DNA from: an uncultured Collinsella sp.
GTDB lineage: Bacteria; Actinomycetota; Coriobacteriia; Coriobacteriales; Coriobacteriaceae
Assembly: GCA_900550195.1 (NCBI GenBank)
Contig: URRB01000013.1
Span: 1 to 64,000 of the forward strand
Length of the DNA stretch: 64,000 nt
Direction: 5' to 3'
Positions 8,553 to 15,940 of this stretch are shown in pieces (positions within the stretch are counted from its first letter, which is position 1; the number at the start of each line of letters is the position of its first letter). The position numbers were made by a program, and so were the translations under genes. The notes under the pieces are model-generated. The model did not search any database and was not told where the DNA came from. It saw only the letters and a list, made by a program, of their open reading frames with translations.

Positions 8553-10443
8553 GACCGCAGCCCAAGCACGCCCGGCCGACCTCAAGCGCACTGTGCGCCG
8601 CTTGCTCTCCTACATGGGGCATGCCAAGTTCTCGTTGCTCGCGGTGGGCGTGCTCGCCTCCGTTGCCGCCATCGCGAGCCTCGCCGGCACCTACATGGTG
8701 CGCCCCATCGTTAACGGTTTGGCCACGGGCGGGGAGGAACTGCTCGCCAAGCAGGTCATCCTGACGGCGATCATCTACGCCGCGGGCGTGCTCTCGGCCC
8801 TGGGCTACTCGCAGATCATGGTGCGCGCGGCCCAACACGTGGTGTCCGATATTCGCCGCGACCTGTTCGCGCACATCCAGACGCTGCCGCTCAGTTATTT
8901 TGACAGCACGCGCTCGGGCGACATCATGAGTTTTTTCACCAACGACGTCGACACCGTCTCCGAGGCGCTTAACAACAGCTTTGCCAACGTGATTCAGGCC
9001 GCCATTCAGGTTGTGGGCACCACGGCTATGCTCATCATCCTTAACTGGCAGCTCACGATTATCACACTCGTGTGCGATGCGGCCATTGTGCTGTATGCGC
9101 GCTACTCGGGCGCGCGCTCTAAGCGTTTCTTTGCTGCCCAGCAGGCATCGCTTGGCGACCTGGACGGATATATCGAAGAGATGGTCTCGGGTCAAAAGGT
9201 CATCAAGGTCTTTAACCGTGAGGCGGCGAATGTCGCCGGCTTTGCCTGCCGCAACGACGAGCTTCGCCGCACCGGCACCGCCGCCGTGAGCTATGCCAAC
9301 TCCATGGTGCCCATGACTGTCGTGATTGGCTACGTCAACTATGCCATCGTCGCCGTGGCGGGCGGCATGCTCTGCATCAAGGGACTCGCCGACGTAGGTG
9401 CGCTCGCGAGCTACCTGGTCTTTGTGCGCCAGGCCGCCATGCCCATCAACCAGTTTACGCAGCTCGGCAACTTCTTGCTCAACGCGTTGGCCGGTGCCGA
9501 GCGCCTGTTTGCCGCCATGGACCTTGAGCCCGAGGTGGACGAGGGCTGCGTGGAGCTGATGCAGACGGGCGACGCCGCGTGGGCGTGGAAGATTCCCGAG
9601 GGCCAGGGCGTGGGCGTCTACGGGCATTTGCATGATGTGGCAGCCGTTGATGAGTCGGGCCGCGCGGTGGCCGCGGACGGCACCGAGCTCACGTGCGGCT
9701 TGGTCCCGCTTGCCGGCGACGTGCGCTTCCATGCCGTGGACTTTTCCTACGTGCCGGGCGCCCGCGTGCTCACGGACCTCAACCTGTTTGCCAAGCCGGG
9801 GCAAAAGATTGCGTTTGTGGGCTCCACGGGCGCCGGCAAGACGACCATTACCAACCTCATCAACCGCTTCTATGAGGTCGATGACGGCGAGATCACGTAC
9901 GACGGCATCGACGTCAAGCACATTGCCAAGGCCAGCCTGCGCGGGTCGCTCGGCATTGTGCTGCAGGACACGCACCTGTTTAGCGGCACCATTGCGCAGA
10001 ACATCCGCTTTGGCAAGCTCGACGCGACCGACGAGGAGGTACGCGCCGCTGCCGAGGCCGCCTGCGCCGACTCGTTTATCCGCCGCCTGCCGCGGGGCTA
10101 CGACACACCGGTCACGGCCGACGGCGCCAACCTGTCGCAGGGTCAGCGTCAGCTGCTCGCCATCGCGCGCGTGGCCGTCGCCGATCCGCCGGTGCTCATC
10201 CTGGACGAGGCCACGAGCTCCATTGACACGCGTACCGAAAAGCTTATCGAGCGCGGTATGGACCGCATCATGCGCGGTCGCACCACGTTTATGATCGCGC
10301 ACCGCCTGTCCACTGTCCGCGACGCCGACGCCATCATGGTCCTCGAACACGGCCGCATCATCGAGCGCGGCACGCACGAAGAGTTGCTCGCCCAGCACGG
10401 CGAGTACTGGCAGCTGGCGCATGGCTTAAAAGAGTTGGATTAA
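8545..10443 (+). CDS. ABC exporter half-transporter with canonical ATP site
   Basis: A 632-aa partner of the preceding gene. Membrane domain at residues about 20-320; the linker before the ATPase is unusually long and acidic (DLEPEVDEGCVELMQTGD and following) and carries about 60 extra residues. ATPase motifs are intact: STGAGKTT, LSQGQ, ILDEATSSID with the catalytic Glu, and IAHR with the switch His. I start at ATG 8545, preceded by GGAAGGGGGTGAG, rather than the upstream in-frame ATG at 8425 that would run deep inside the first gene. The overlap implies coupled translation and equal expression. The two together form one exporter. Confidence 0.93.
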   Translation: MPKTAAQARPADLKRTVRRLLSYMGHAKFSLLAVGVLASVAAIASLAGTYMVRPIVNGLATGGEELLAKQVILTAIIYAAGVLSALGYSQIMVRAAQHVVSDIRRDLFAHIQTLPLSYFDSTRSGDIMSFFTNDVDTVSEALNNSFANVIQAAIQVVGTTAMLIILNWQLTIITLVCDAAIVLYARYSGARSKRFFAAQQASLGDLDGYIEEMVSGQKVIKVFNREAANVAGFACRNDELRRTGTAAVSYANSMVPMTVVIGYVNYAIVAVAGGMLCIKGLADVGALASYLVFVRQAAMPINQFTQLGNFLLNALAGAERLFAAMDLEPEVDEGCVELMQTGDAAWAWKIPEGQGVGVYGHLHDVAAVDESGRAVAADGTELTCGLVPLAGDVRFHAVDFSYVPGARVLTDLNLFAKPGQKIAFVGSTGAGKTTITNLINRFYEVDDGEITYDGIDVKHIAKASLRGSLGIVLQDTHLFSGTIAQNIRFGKLDATDEEVRAAAEAACADSFIRRLPRGYDTPVTADGANLSQGQRQLLAIARVAVADPPVLILDEATSSIDTRTEKLIERGMDRIMRGRTTFMIAHRLSTVRDADAIMVLEHGRIIERGTHEELLAQHGEYWQLAHGLKELD

Positions 10444-10491
10444 CCCGTTCGAGCATGATGCTTTGGCCCTCTGTGCCCCTCACCTCGCCTC

Positions 10492-10556
10492 AAACCATCA
10501 CAACATTCAACGTTTTTTGCCAAAATCAGGAAAAGCATCGAATGTTGTGATGGTTT
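10492..10556. repeat. AACCATCACAACATTC palindrome, copy A
   Basis: A 17-bp inverted repeat (10492-10508 and 10540-10556) with a 31-nt centre containing CGTTTTTTGCC. It is one of four copies in the window (A-D); A and B share the same type of centre and flank the broken nuclease gene. It is not near any T-run adequate for a normal terminator apart from the right edge (GGTTTTT). Confidence 0.8.
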
Positions 10557-10657
10557 TTCTGCCACTCGGCCGGGTGGAATTGCTTTCTTTCGCACGAAGG
10601 TGTGCGGATCAGTGGGCAGGGGAATAAGGTTGGTTATCCGACTCCATTGGAGGGCTC

Positions 10658-11695
10658 ATGGACCTGCCGATCGTCCTGTCCCATAAGACTGCCTGGCTGT
10701 ACCACAACGTGGCGCGCCCGTCCGAGCCGCTCTCGCGAGCAAGCAGCCTATACGATGAGGACTCGCTTGCTAGCGAGGCGGAGCCGACCGCGAGCCTGCC
10801 CAAATTGGGACTCGATGCCAAGGGGCTGAGGGCTTCAATGGCAGTTGGGATCGTTGCCGACTATCTGGTCTCGCTTGGTATTCCACGAGAAGAGCTCGAT
10901 CATATCGATACGCTCGTCAACTTCGATTTTGAGCGCTCGACGCCGGCTGGATTTAGGTGCCACGTGTTTGGAGCGCCGGTACCTCCAGGCCATCTTATCG
11001 AGGTGGCGGAGGGCCTTCTAGTGGTTGATGAGGCCATGTGCTTTGTCCAAGCGGGTTCGTGGATGAGTGAGCCCGAGCAGCTGGAATATGGCTACGAAAT
11101 CTGCGCCCGATACCATTTGAATCATCTGTCGACAGGCGATTATATCGAGATGGGGCAGAGGTATACCGTTGCCGACTTGATTGCCTATTGCAATGAGAAC
11201 CGATCTCGTCAGGGGGCCATACGCGCGGCCGCCGTGCTCAGGCACGTGCACGATGGCGCGCGGTCGCCCATGGAGACGGCCACCGCAATCATGGTCGTAG
11301 CAAAACGTTCCCAGGGAGGGCTGGGATACGCCAAGATCGAGCTCAACCATCGGGTCGATGTTCCCAGCGAGTTCAAGTATCTCGCAAAGGCCGGGTATTT
11401 CTAGATCGACGTATATGCGCCAGCGAGTGGTACGGGGATTGAATACAACGGTTCGGACCATCTTGATAAACAGCGCAGCGCGTCGGATGCGGAGCGTATG
11501 ACCGTACTGAGCGCGCTGGGCTTTAGGATGATCGTCCTCACCGGGACTCAGTTTGCCCACCAGCTGCAATTGCACCGGGCGATGAACGCCATCGCGCTCG
11601 CTATGGGTCTCAAGTGCGACCGAAGCGAGGTGTTTCAAAAACGTCAGAACGACCTGCGAGAGTTCGTGATCCGGCACTGGGACGGCGGCCTTTAG
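10658..11695 (+). pseudogene. DUF559-like nuclease gene interrupted by an amber codon
   Basis: Two consecutive open segments lie in the same frame, separated by a single TAG at 11402-11404: an N-terminal part of 248 aa and a C-terminal part of about 96 aa. Read through the stop, the protein resembles the coriobacterial/actinobacterial DUF559 (Vsr-like, PD-(D/E)XK) family that is often annotated beside AbiEi-type antitoxin domains: RSPMETATAIMVV, then GGLGYAKIELNHRV, then IDVYAP right after the stop (catalytic Asp) and GIEYNGSDH (catalytic Glu), ending with SALGFRMIVLT. GGAGGG precedes the ATG. The amber removes the whole catalytic core, so the gene is probably inactive. Palindromes A and B flank it. 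Confidence 0.65.
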
Positions 11696-11733
11696 GGACG
11701 CTTTGGTTCTTCTGCGGGGTGCCGTGGGCAGGC

Positions 11734-11796
11734 AAACCATCACAACATTCGACGTTTTTTGCCAAAAACGGGAAAAGCATCGAATGTTGTGATGGT
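11734..11796. repeat. AACCATCACAACATTCGA palindrome, copy B
   Basis: Arms at 11734-11752 and 11780-11796, with a centre of the same type as copy A (CGTTTTTTGCC then GGAAAAGCA). It lies just 3' of the broken nuclease gene. The sequence from about 11695 to 11733 (AGGGACGCTTTGGTTC) may be a decayed GGGNCAGG-type element. Confidence 0.8.
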
Positions 11797-11928
11797 CTGT
11801 GCTGAGGATGGGCTTGGGAAGCCGGTTTTACTCGAAGCGCCCTGTCCTGTCGTACGGGTGTCGGCGTGATTCTCTCGTGGGGTATTATGTTTTCCGAAGA
11901 ATAAAACGCCGCGTGAGGGGAGGGCCGC

Positions 11929-12984
11929 GTGGACGGGCACGTGCAACATGACGGCTTTGGCCGCGATATCAACTACCTGCGCATTGCCGTTACCGACAAG
12001 TGCAATTTCCGCTGCATCTATTGTATGCCGGCCGATGGCGTGGCGCCCCGTGTACACGACGAGCTACTCAGTGCCGAGGAAATCGCCCGCTTTGTGCGCC
12101 TGGTGGCGGGAGAGGGCATTCGCCGCGTGCGCCTGACGGGCGGCGAGCCGCTGGTCAGCCGCCGTATCATCCCGCTTATTCGTGACATCCGCGCGATTCC
12201 GCAGATCGAGGACATCTCGCTCACCACCAACGGCGCTCTGCTGCCCAAGCTGGCGCCGCAGCTCAAAGATGCGGGACTTAACCGCGTTAACATCTCGCTC
12301 GACACGCTCGACCCTACGCTCTTTGGAAAGATCACGCGCCTGGGTCGACTCGAGCAGACCATGGCTGGCATCGATGCGGCGCTGGCTTGGGGCTTTGAGC
12401 CCGTTAAGGTCAATTGCGTTGTTGTGCGCCGGCTCAACCAGGATGTGGCAGCCCTCGCGCGGCTCACGCTCGACCGCCCCATCCACCTGCGCTTTATCGA
12501 ATACATGCCCATCGGCGACGAGCGCACCAGCTCGCATTGCGCTGTGGACCCGCATGCGCCCGCGCTCAATCCCGAGCTGTGGGACGCGAGCGATACCGTG
12601 CCGAGCGACGAGCTGCGGGCGCGCATCAATGCCGGGGCCACCGCGGCGGGACTGGGCGAGCTCGAGCCGCTCGACATCAACGACGCTCCTGCTGGTGCGG
12701 GCCCTGCGCGCTATTGGCACTTTCCGGGTGCGGCGGGAACGGTTGGCTTCATCAGCGCCATGTCCAACCATTTTTGTGCGAATTGCAACCGTCTGCGCCT
12801 GACGGCCGATGGCAACGTGCGTCCGTGCCTGTTCAGCGATGCCGAGTATTCGGTACGTGAGGCGCTGCGCCGTGGTGATGATATGCAGGTACTTTCGATT
12901 TGGCGCGATGCCGTGGCCCACAAACCGCAGGAACACGCGATAATTGAGGGCACGCAACGATTTATGTCTCAAATCGGAGGATGA
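11929..12984 (+). CDS. moaA: GTP 3',8-cyclase (molybdenum cofactor, step 1)
   Basis: A radical-SAM enzyme that starts molybdopterin synthesis by rearranging GTP to 3',8-cyclo-GTP. The SAM cluster motif CNFRCIYC places cysteines at residues 25, 29 and 32. The second cluster is in FCANCNRLRLTADGNVRPCL (cysteines near 283, 286 and 300). The protein ends in Gly-Gly, as MoaA must for activity. Length 351 aa is normal. The start is GTG at 11929 with GAGGGGAGG upstream. It is followed after 4 bp by the moaC-mobB fusion, so the first two synthesis steps are cotranscribed; the molybdopterin synthase genes are not in the window. Confidence 0.97.
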   Translation: MDGHVQHDGFGRDINYLRIAVTDKCNFRCIYCMPADGVAPRVHDELLSAEEIARFVRLVAGEGIRRVRLTGGEPLVSRRIIPLIRDIRAIPQIEDISLTTNGALLPKLAPQLKDAGLNRVNISLDTLDPTLFGKITRLGRLEQTMAGIDAALAWGFEPVKVNCVVVRRLNQDVAALARLTLDRPIHLRFIEYMPIGDERTSSHCAVDPHAPALNPELWDASDTVPSDELRARINAGATAAGLGELEPLDINDAPAGAGPARYWHFPGAAGTVGFISAMSNHFCANCNRLRLTADGNVRPCLFSDAEYSVREALRRGDDMQVLSIWRDAVAHKPQEHAIIEGTQRFMSQIGG

Positions 12985-12988
12985 TCAT

Positions 12989-14287
12989 ATGGCCAAGAGC
13001 AGGTACGCCGATGCCACCAAGGCCGCTCGCAGGGCCGCGATGTCTGCCCACAAAGTCACGGCTGCGGCCAGCGATGCCGTTGCAGGCGCGCAGCCGACTG
13101 CCAGCGCTGCCACCGAGCCCGCCCGTGACGCCCGTCGCGACGAGCTGACGCACGTGGACGCCAAGGGCGAGGTACGCATGGTCGACGTGTCCGACAAGGC
13201 CGAGACTCATCGCATTGCCATCGCCGAGGGTACCATCCTCATGCATCCCGAGACGCAGACCATGGTGCTGCAGGACCGCGCCAAAAAGGGCGACGTGCTT
13301 GCCTGCGCACGCGTGGCGGGCATCATGGCCATCAAGCGCACGAGCGACATCATTCCCATGTGCCATCCGTTGCTCATTACCAAGAGCAAGTGCGATATTG
13401 CGCCCATCGCTCCGGCGGGGACGCCGGCCGAGGACGTGCCCGAGGGCTGGGCGCCGGCGCGCACGGACGGGCAGGTCGGCTTTCACGTACTGGTTACGGC
13501 CGGCGTGACGGGCAAGACGGGTATCGAGATGGAGGCCCTGACCGGCGCGAGTGCCGCATGCCTAACGATCTATGACATGTGCAAGGCCGTCGATCGCGGC
13601 ATGGAGATCGTCGACGTGCGCCTGCTGCACAAGGAGGGCGGCCGCTCGGGCGTGTGGGATCGCGCGGAGCGTCAGGCCGCTGCCGTTGAGGCCGTGGCCG
13701 CTGACGGTGCCGCGCCCGCGGGCGCACCCGTCGCCGTCGCACCCGCAGCTCCCACTCCGGCCGTCCCCGCGATCGCGTTTATCGGCTACCAGAACTCGGG
13801 CAAGACCACGCTCGTCGAGAAGGTTATCGCCGAGCTCACCCGCCGCGGCCTGCGCGTGGGCTCGCTCAAGCATCATGGGCACCACGGCTTTGATATCGAC
13901 GTGCCCGCTAAGGACACCTGGCGCCATCACCAGGCTGGATCCAAGCACGTGGGCCTTATCTGCGCCACGCGCTGGGCGGAGTACGCCGACACGCGCGAGG
14001 AGGACGAGATGCCCGCGCGCGAGTTGCTGTCACGCTACAACGATGTCGACGTGGTGATCATCGAGGGCTACAAGACCGAGGACTTCGACAACATCGTGGT
14101 CGCGCGATCGGGTGTCGACCGTCTGCGCGGCAAGAGCTCGCTCGACCTGGTCGACGGTCACACGCTGGCCCTTGCCTGCAACGAGGCCCTGGCACGCCAG
14201 GCCTTCGACGCCGGCTTTGCGACCCGAGCCATCAACATCAACGATGCCCGAGCCATCTGCGATCTGATTCAAGATCATCTGGCCTAA
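12989..14287 (+). CDS. MoaC-MobB fusion protein
   Basis: A 432-aa two-domain protein of molybdenum cofactor synthesis. Residues about 50-230 are MoaC (cyclic pyranopterin monophosphate synthase): LTHVDAKGEVRMVDVSDK, MCHPLLITK and GKTGIEMEALTGASAACLT are diagnostic. After an Ala/Pro-rich linker, residues about 258-432 are MobB, a GTP-binding adaptor for guanine dinucleotide attachment, with P-loop GYQNSGKTT near 266-274 and the SLKHHGHHGFDID segment. An Ala-rich N-terminal tail of about 50 residues precedes MoaC. I start at ATG 12989 (CGGAGG upstream) rather than the in-frame start inside moaA. The fusion links an early and a late step. A repeat begins within the stop codon. Confidence 0.93.
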   Translation: MAKSRYADATKAARRAAMSAHKVTAAASDAVAGAQPTASAATEPARDARRDELTHVDAKGEVRMVDVSDKAETHRIAIAEGTILMHPETQTMVLQDRAKKGDVLACARVAGIMAIKRTSDIIPMCHPLLITKSKCDIAPIAPAGTPAEDVPEGWAPARTDGQVGFHVLVTAGVTGKTGIEMEALTGASAACLTIYDMCKAVDRGMEIVDVRLLHKEGGRSGVWDRAERQAAAVEAVAADGAAPAGAPVAVAPAAPTPAVPAIAFIGYQNSGKTTLVEKVIAELTRRGLRVGSLKHHGHHGFDIDVPAKDTWRHHQAGSKHVGLICATRWAEYADTREEDEMPARELLSRYNDVDVVIIEGYKTEDFDNIVVARSGVDRLRGKSSLDLVDGHTLALACNEALARQAFDAGFATRAININDARAICDLIQDHLA

Positions 14288-14327
14288 AACCTGCCAAAAA
14301 GGGACAGGTTTATTTTTGGCAGGTTTT
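14286..14327. repeat. GGGNCAGG-core palindrome R1
   Basis: Arms of 15 bp, perfect (AAAACCTGCCAAAAA and complement), around a 12-nt core GGGACAGGTTTA. It overlaps the stop codon of moaC-mobB, and the right arm's T-runs could let it double as a terminator. It belongs to the same core family as R2-R8 but has unrelated arms. Confidence 0.8.
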
Positions 14328-14345
14328 ATCTGGGCAAACGTCATT

Positions 14346-14380
14346 TCCACCACAAAGGGGCCAAGCACCTTTGTGGTGGA
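14346..14380. repeat. GGGNCAGG-core palindrome R2
   Basis: Perfect 12-bp arms (TCCACCACAAAG and complement) around the 11-nt core GGGCCAAGCAC. It lies 17 bp before palindrome copy C. Confidence 0.8.
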
Positions 14381-14397
14381 TTTTGCTTTGCAGTAAA

Positions 14398-14460
14398 AAC
14401 CATCACAACATTCGATGAAAATCGCGATTTTGTCGAATAACGTCGAATGTTGTGATGGTT
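14398..14460. repeat. AACCATCACAACATTCGA palindrome, copy C
   Basis: Perfect 18-bp arms (14398-14415 and 14443-14460). The centre contains the self-complementary AAAATCGCGATTTT and differs from the centre of copies A and B, but matches copy D. It sits directly after an R-type element, as copy D does. Confidence 0.85.
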
Positions 14461-14468
14461 CGCGCCCC

Positions 14469-14525
14469 GGGTCCGGCCACCCTTCGGGTCCGGCCGCCAC
14501 AGAGGGGCCAGGCTCCTTTGTGGTG
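14469..14525. repeat. GGGNCAGG-core palindrome R3 with short direct repeat
   Basis: Arms 14495-14504 and 14516-14525 pair at 8 of 10 positions around core GGGCCAGGCTC. Immediately before it GGGTCCGGCC occurs twice (14469-14478, 14486-14495). The stretch between moaC-mobB and the HAD gene thus holds four repeats and no gene. Confidence 0.6.
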
Positions 14526-14613
14526 ATCGGGCCCCAACGGCCCGCGCCTTGGTATACCATGTACGCCGTTCACGAATACACTCCACACCGCCGCACAACC
14601 CAGAAAGGCCCCC

Positions 14614-15435
14614 ATGGACACCACCTTCAGCCACATCAAAGCCGTGTTCTGCGATATCGACGGCACGCTGCTCACGAGCCAGCACACGGTGTCTCCGCGC
14701 ACCGTGGCGGCGATCCGCGCCCTGCGCGAGCGCGGCGTGCTCTTTGGCCTGTGCACCGGGCGCGACGCCCACGCGACCGAGGCCATGTACGAGCTCTGGG
14801 GCATCGAAGGCCTGGTAGACGTGATGGTGGGCTGCGGCGGCGCCGAGGTCATCGACCGCGCGCACGACATCAACGAGCTGAGCTATCCGCTGCCGGGCGA
14901 GACCATCGCGCGCATCTGCAAACACATGGCGGACCTTCCGGCAACGCCCGTCTGCCCCCGAGACGGCGTGTTCTACGTGCCCGAGAGCAACGCGTGCGTC
15001 GAGCACCTGTCGCGCGTCGACGGCGTGCCCTACCAGGTGGTCGACTTTGCCGAGTTTTTGCGCGAGCCGCAGCCCAAGGTGATGTTTACCATGGCGCCCG
15101 AGGTGATGCCGCAGGTCATCGAGCGGGCGTCGACGTTTGCCGATGACACTGTTAAGGCAGCGGCCCTGCAGACCACGCAGCGGCTCTACGAGTTCATGGA
15201 TCCGCGCGTGTCCAAGACGCGCGGCCTTGTGCGCGTGGCGGAGCTCAACGACATGGAGCTCCAGGACATCTGCGTGTTTGGCGATGCGGACAACGACACC
15301 TGCATGGTGGCCGACGCCGGCGTGGGCGTGGCTATGGCAAATGGTAGCGATGCCACCCGTGCCGCCGCCGATTTTGTAACCGCCAGCAACGACAAAGACG
15401 GCATCGCGATCTTTATCGAGGAGCATCTGCTGTAG
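14614..15435 (+). CDS. HAD-superfamily phosphatase (Cof type)
   Basis: A 273-aa cytoplasmic hydrolase. Motif I is FCDIDGTLLTS, with nucleophile and acid/base Asp in DIDGT. Motif III Lys is expected in VSKTRGLV, and motif IV is FGDADNDTCMV, close to the Cof/YidA consensus. The cap is the C2 type judged by length. The likely substrates are sugar or nucleotide phosphates, but the family is broad and no specificity can be read. It is a single gene between repeat-rich spacers. The ATG at 14614 follows AGAAAGG. Confidence 0.85.
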   Translation: MDTTFSHIKAVFCDIDGTLLTSQHTVSPRTVAAIRALRERGVLFGLCTGRDAHATEAMYELWGIEGLVDVMVGCGGAEVIDRAHDINELSYPLPGETIARICKHMADLPATPVCPRDGVFYVPESNACVEHLSRVDGVPYQVVDFAEFLREPQPKVMFTMAPEVMPQVIERASTFADDTVKAAALQTTQRLYEFMDPRVSKTRGLVRVAELNDMELQDICVFGDADNDTCMVADAGVGVAMANGSDATRAAADFVTASNDKDGIAIFIEEHLL

Positions 15436-15447
15436 CGCCGGGGGAGA

Positions 15448-15481
15448 GCCGCCACAAAGGGGCAGGCACCTTTGTGGTGGC
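15448..15481. repeat. GGGNCAGG-core palindrome R4
   Basis: Arms GCCGCCACAAAG and CTTTGTGGTGGC pair at 11 of 12 positions around the 10-nt core GGGCAGGCAC (one base shorter than in the other copies). Confidence 0.8.
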
Positions 15482-15820
15482 CTCAGGCGATTTGGGCGAA
15501 TTGATGCCTAAAATCTGCGTGAAAATTCAAATAACGTTGTCTGAACATCATGCTTCTACCCACCGATGAGTTAAAGATATTCCCATCAATTTGGTAGTCT
15601 ATTCCTCCCGGTTAATGATCTACCGTTCACGGTCGATTTTCGATCGTTCGCAGGATGCATGCTCTTGAGCAAAATGTTGTGCAAATAAATAAAATGCTAT
15701 TAAAAAACTGATAACTAGCTTAATTACCAGTAGAAATAGTTTATTTATAGCGAATAAACGAAGGTTAATCCGAGCAAATGTCAAGAGAATTGAGAATTCG
15801 CTACAAAACTATCGGTATTT

Positions 15821-15850
15821 TTGCTTAGATGTTCAAACAATCGCTACAAT
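15821..15850 (+). promoter_or_regulatory. Promoter of pilus operon
   Basis: TTGCTT (15821-15826) and TACAAT (15845-15850) with 18-bp spacing, about 90 bp before the first pilus gene. The start site would leave a leader of about 84 nt with a strong GGGGAGGAG ribosome site. Confidence 0.6.
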
Positions 15851-15940
15851 ATGGATTACTAAGCGTGCGCAATCACAGGTTGCGCAGATACGTTTGATAG
15901 TGAAAGAGCAAGATCGCGGTCTCTTGGGGAGGAGACATCG

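Larger units (their letters stand above)
15436..15940. other. AT-rich upstream region of pilus locus
   Basis: About 500 bp without a gene. The first part has repeat R4. The rest is strikingly AT-rich for this genome and holds the pilus promoter, short dyads such as GATCGTTCG-type segments around 15640, and runs of A/T between 15660 and 15780 that could be bent DNA or regulator binding sites. No ORF is supported. Confidence 0.6.

Noticed and set aside
8323..10422. 699-aa minus-strand frame opposite the second ABC gene
   Set aside because: Antisense shadow of a strongly biased gene; composition (His, Arg, Ala rich) and lack of start signals.
11402..11404. Amber codon read as pyrrolysine
   Set aside because: No pyrrolysine genes or methylamine methyltransferases are seen, and a single TAG in a nuclease-like gene is better explained by mutation.
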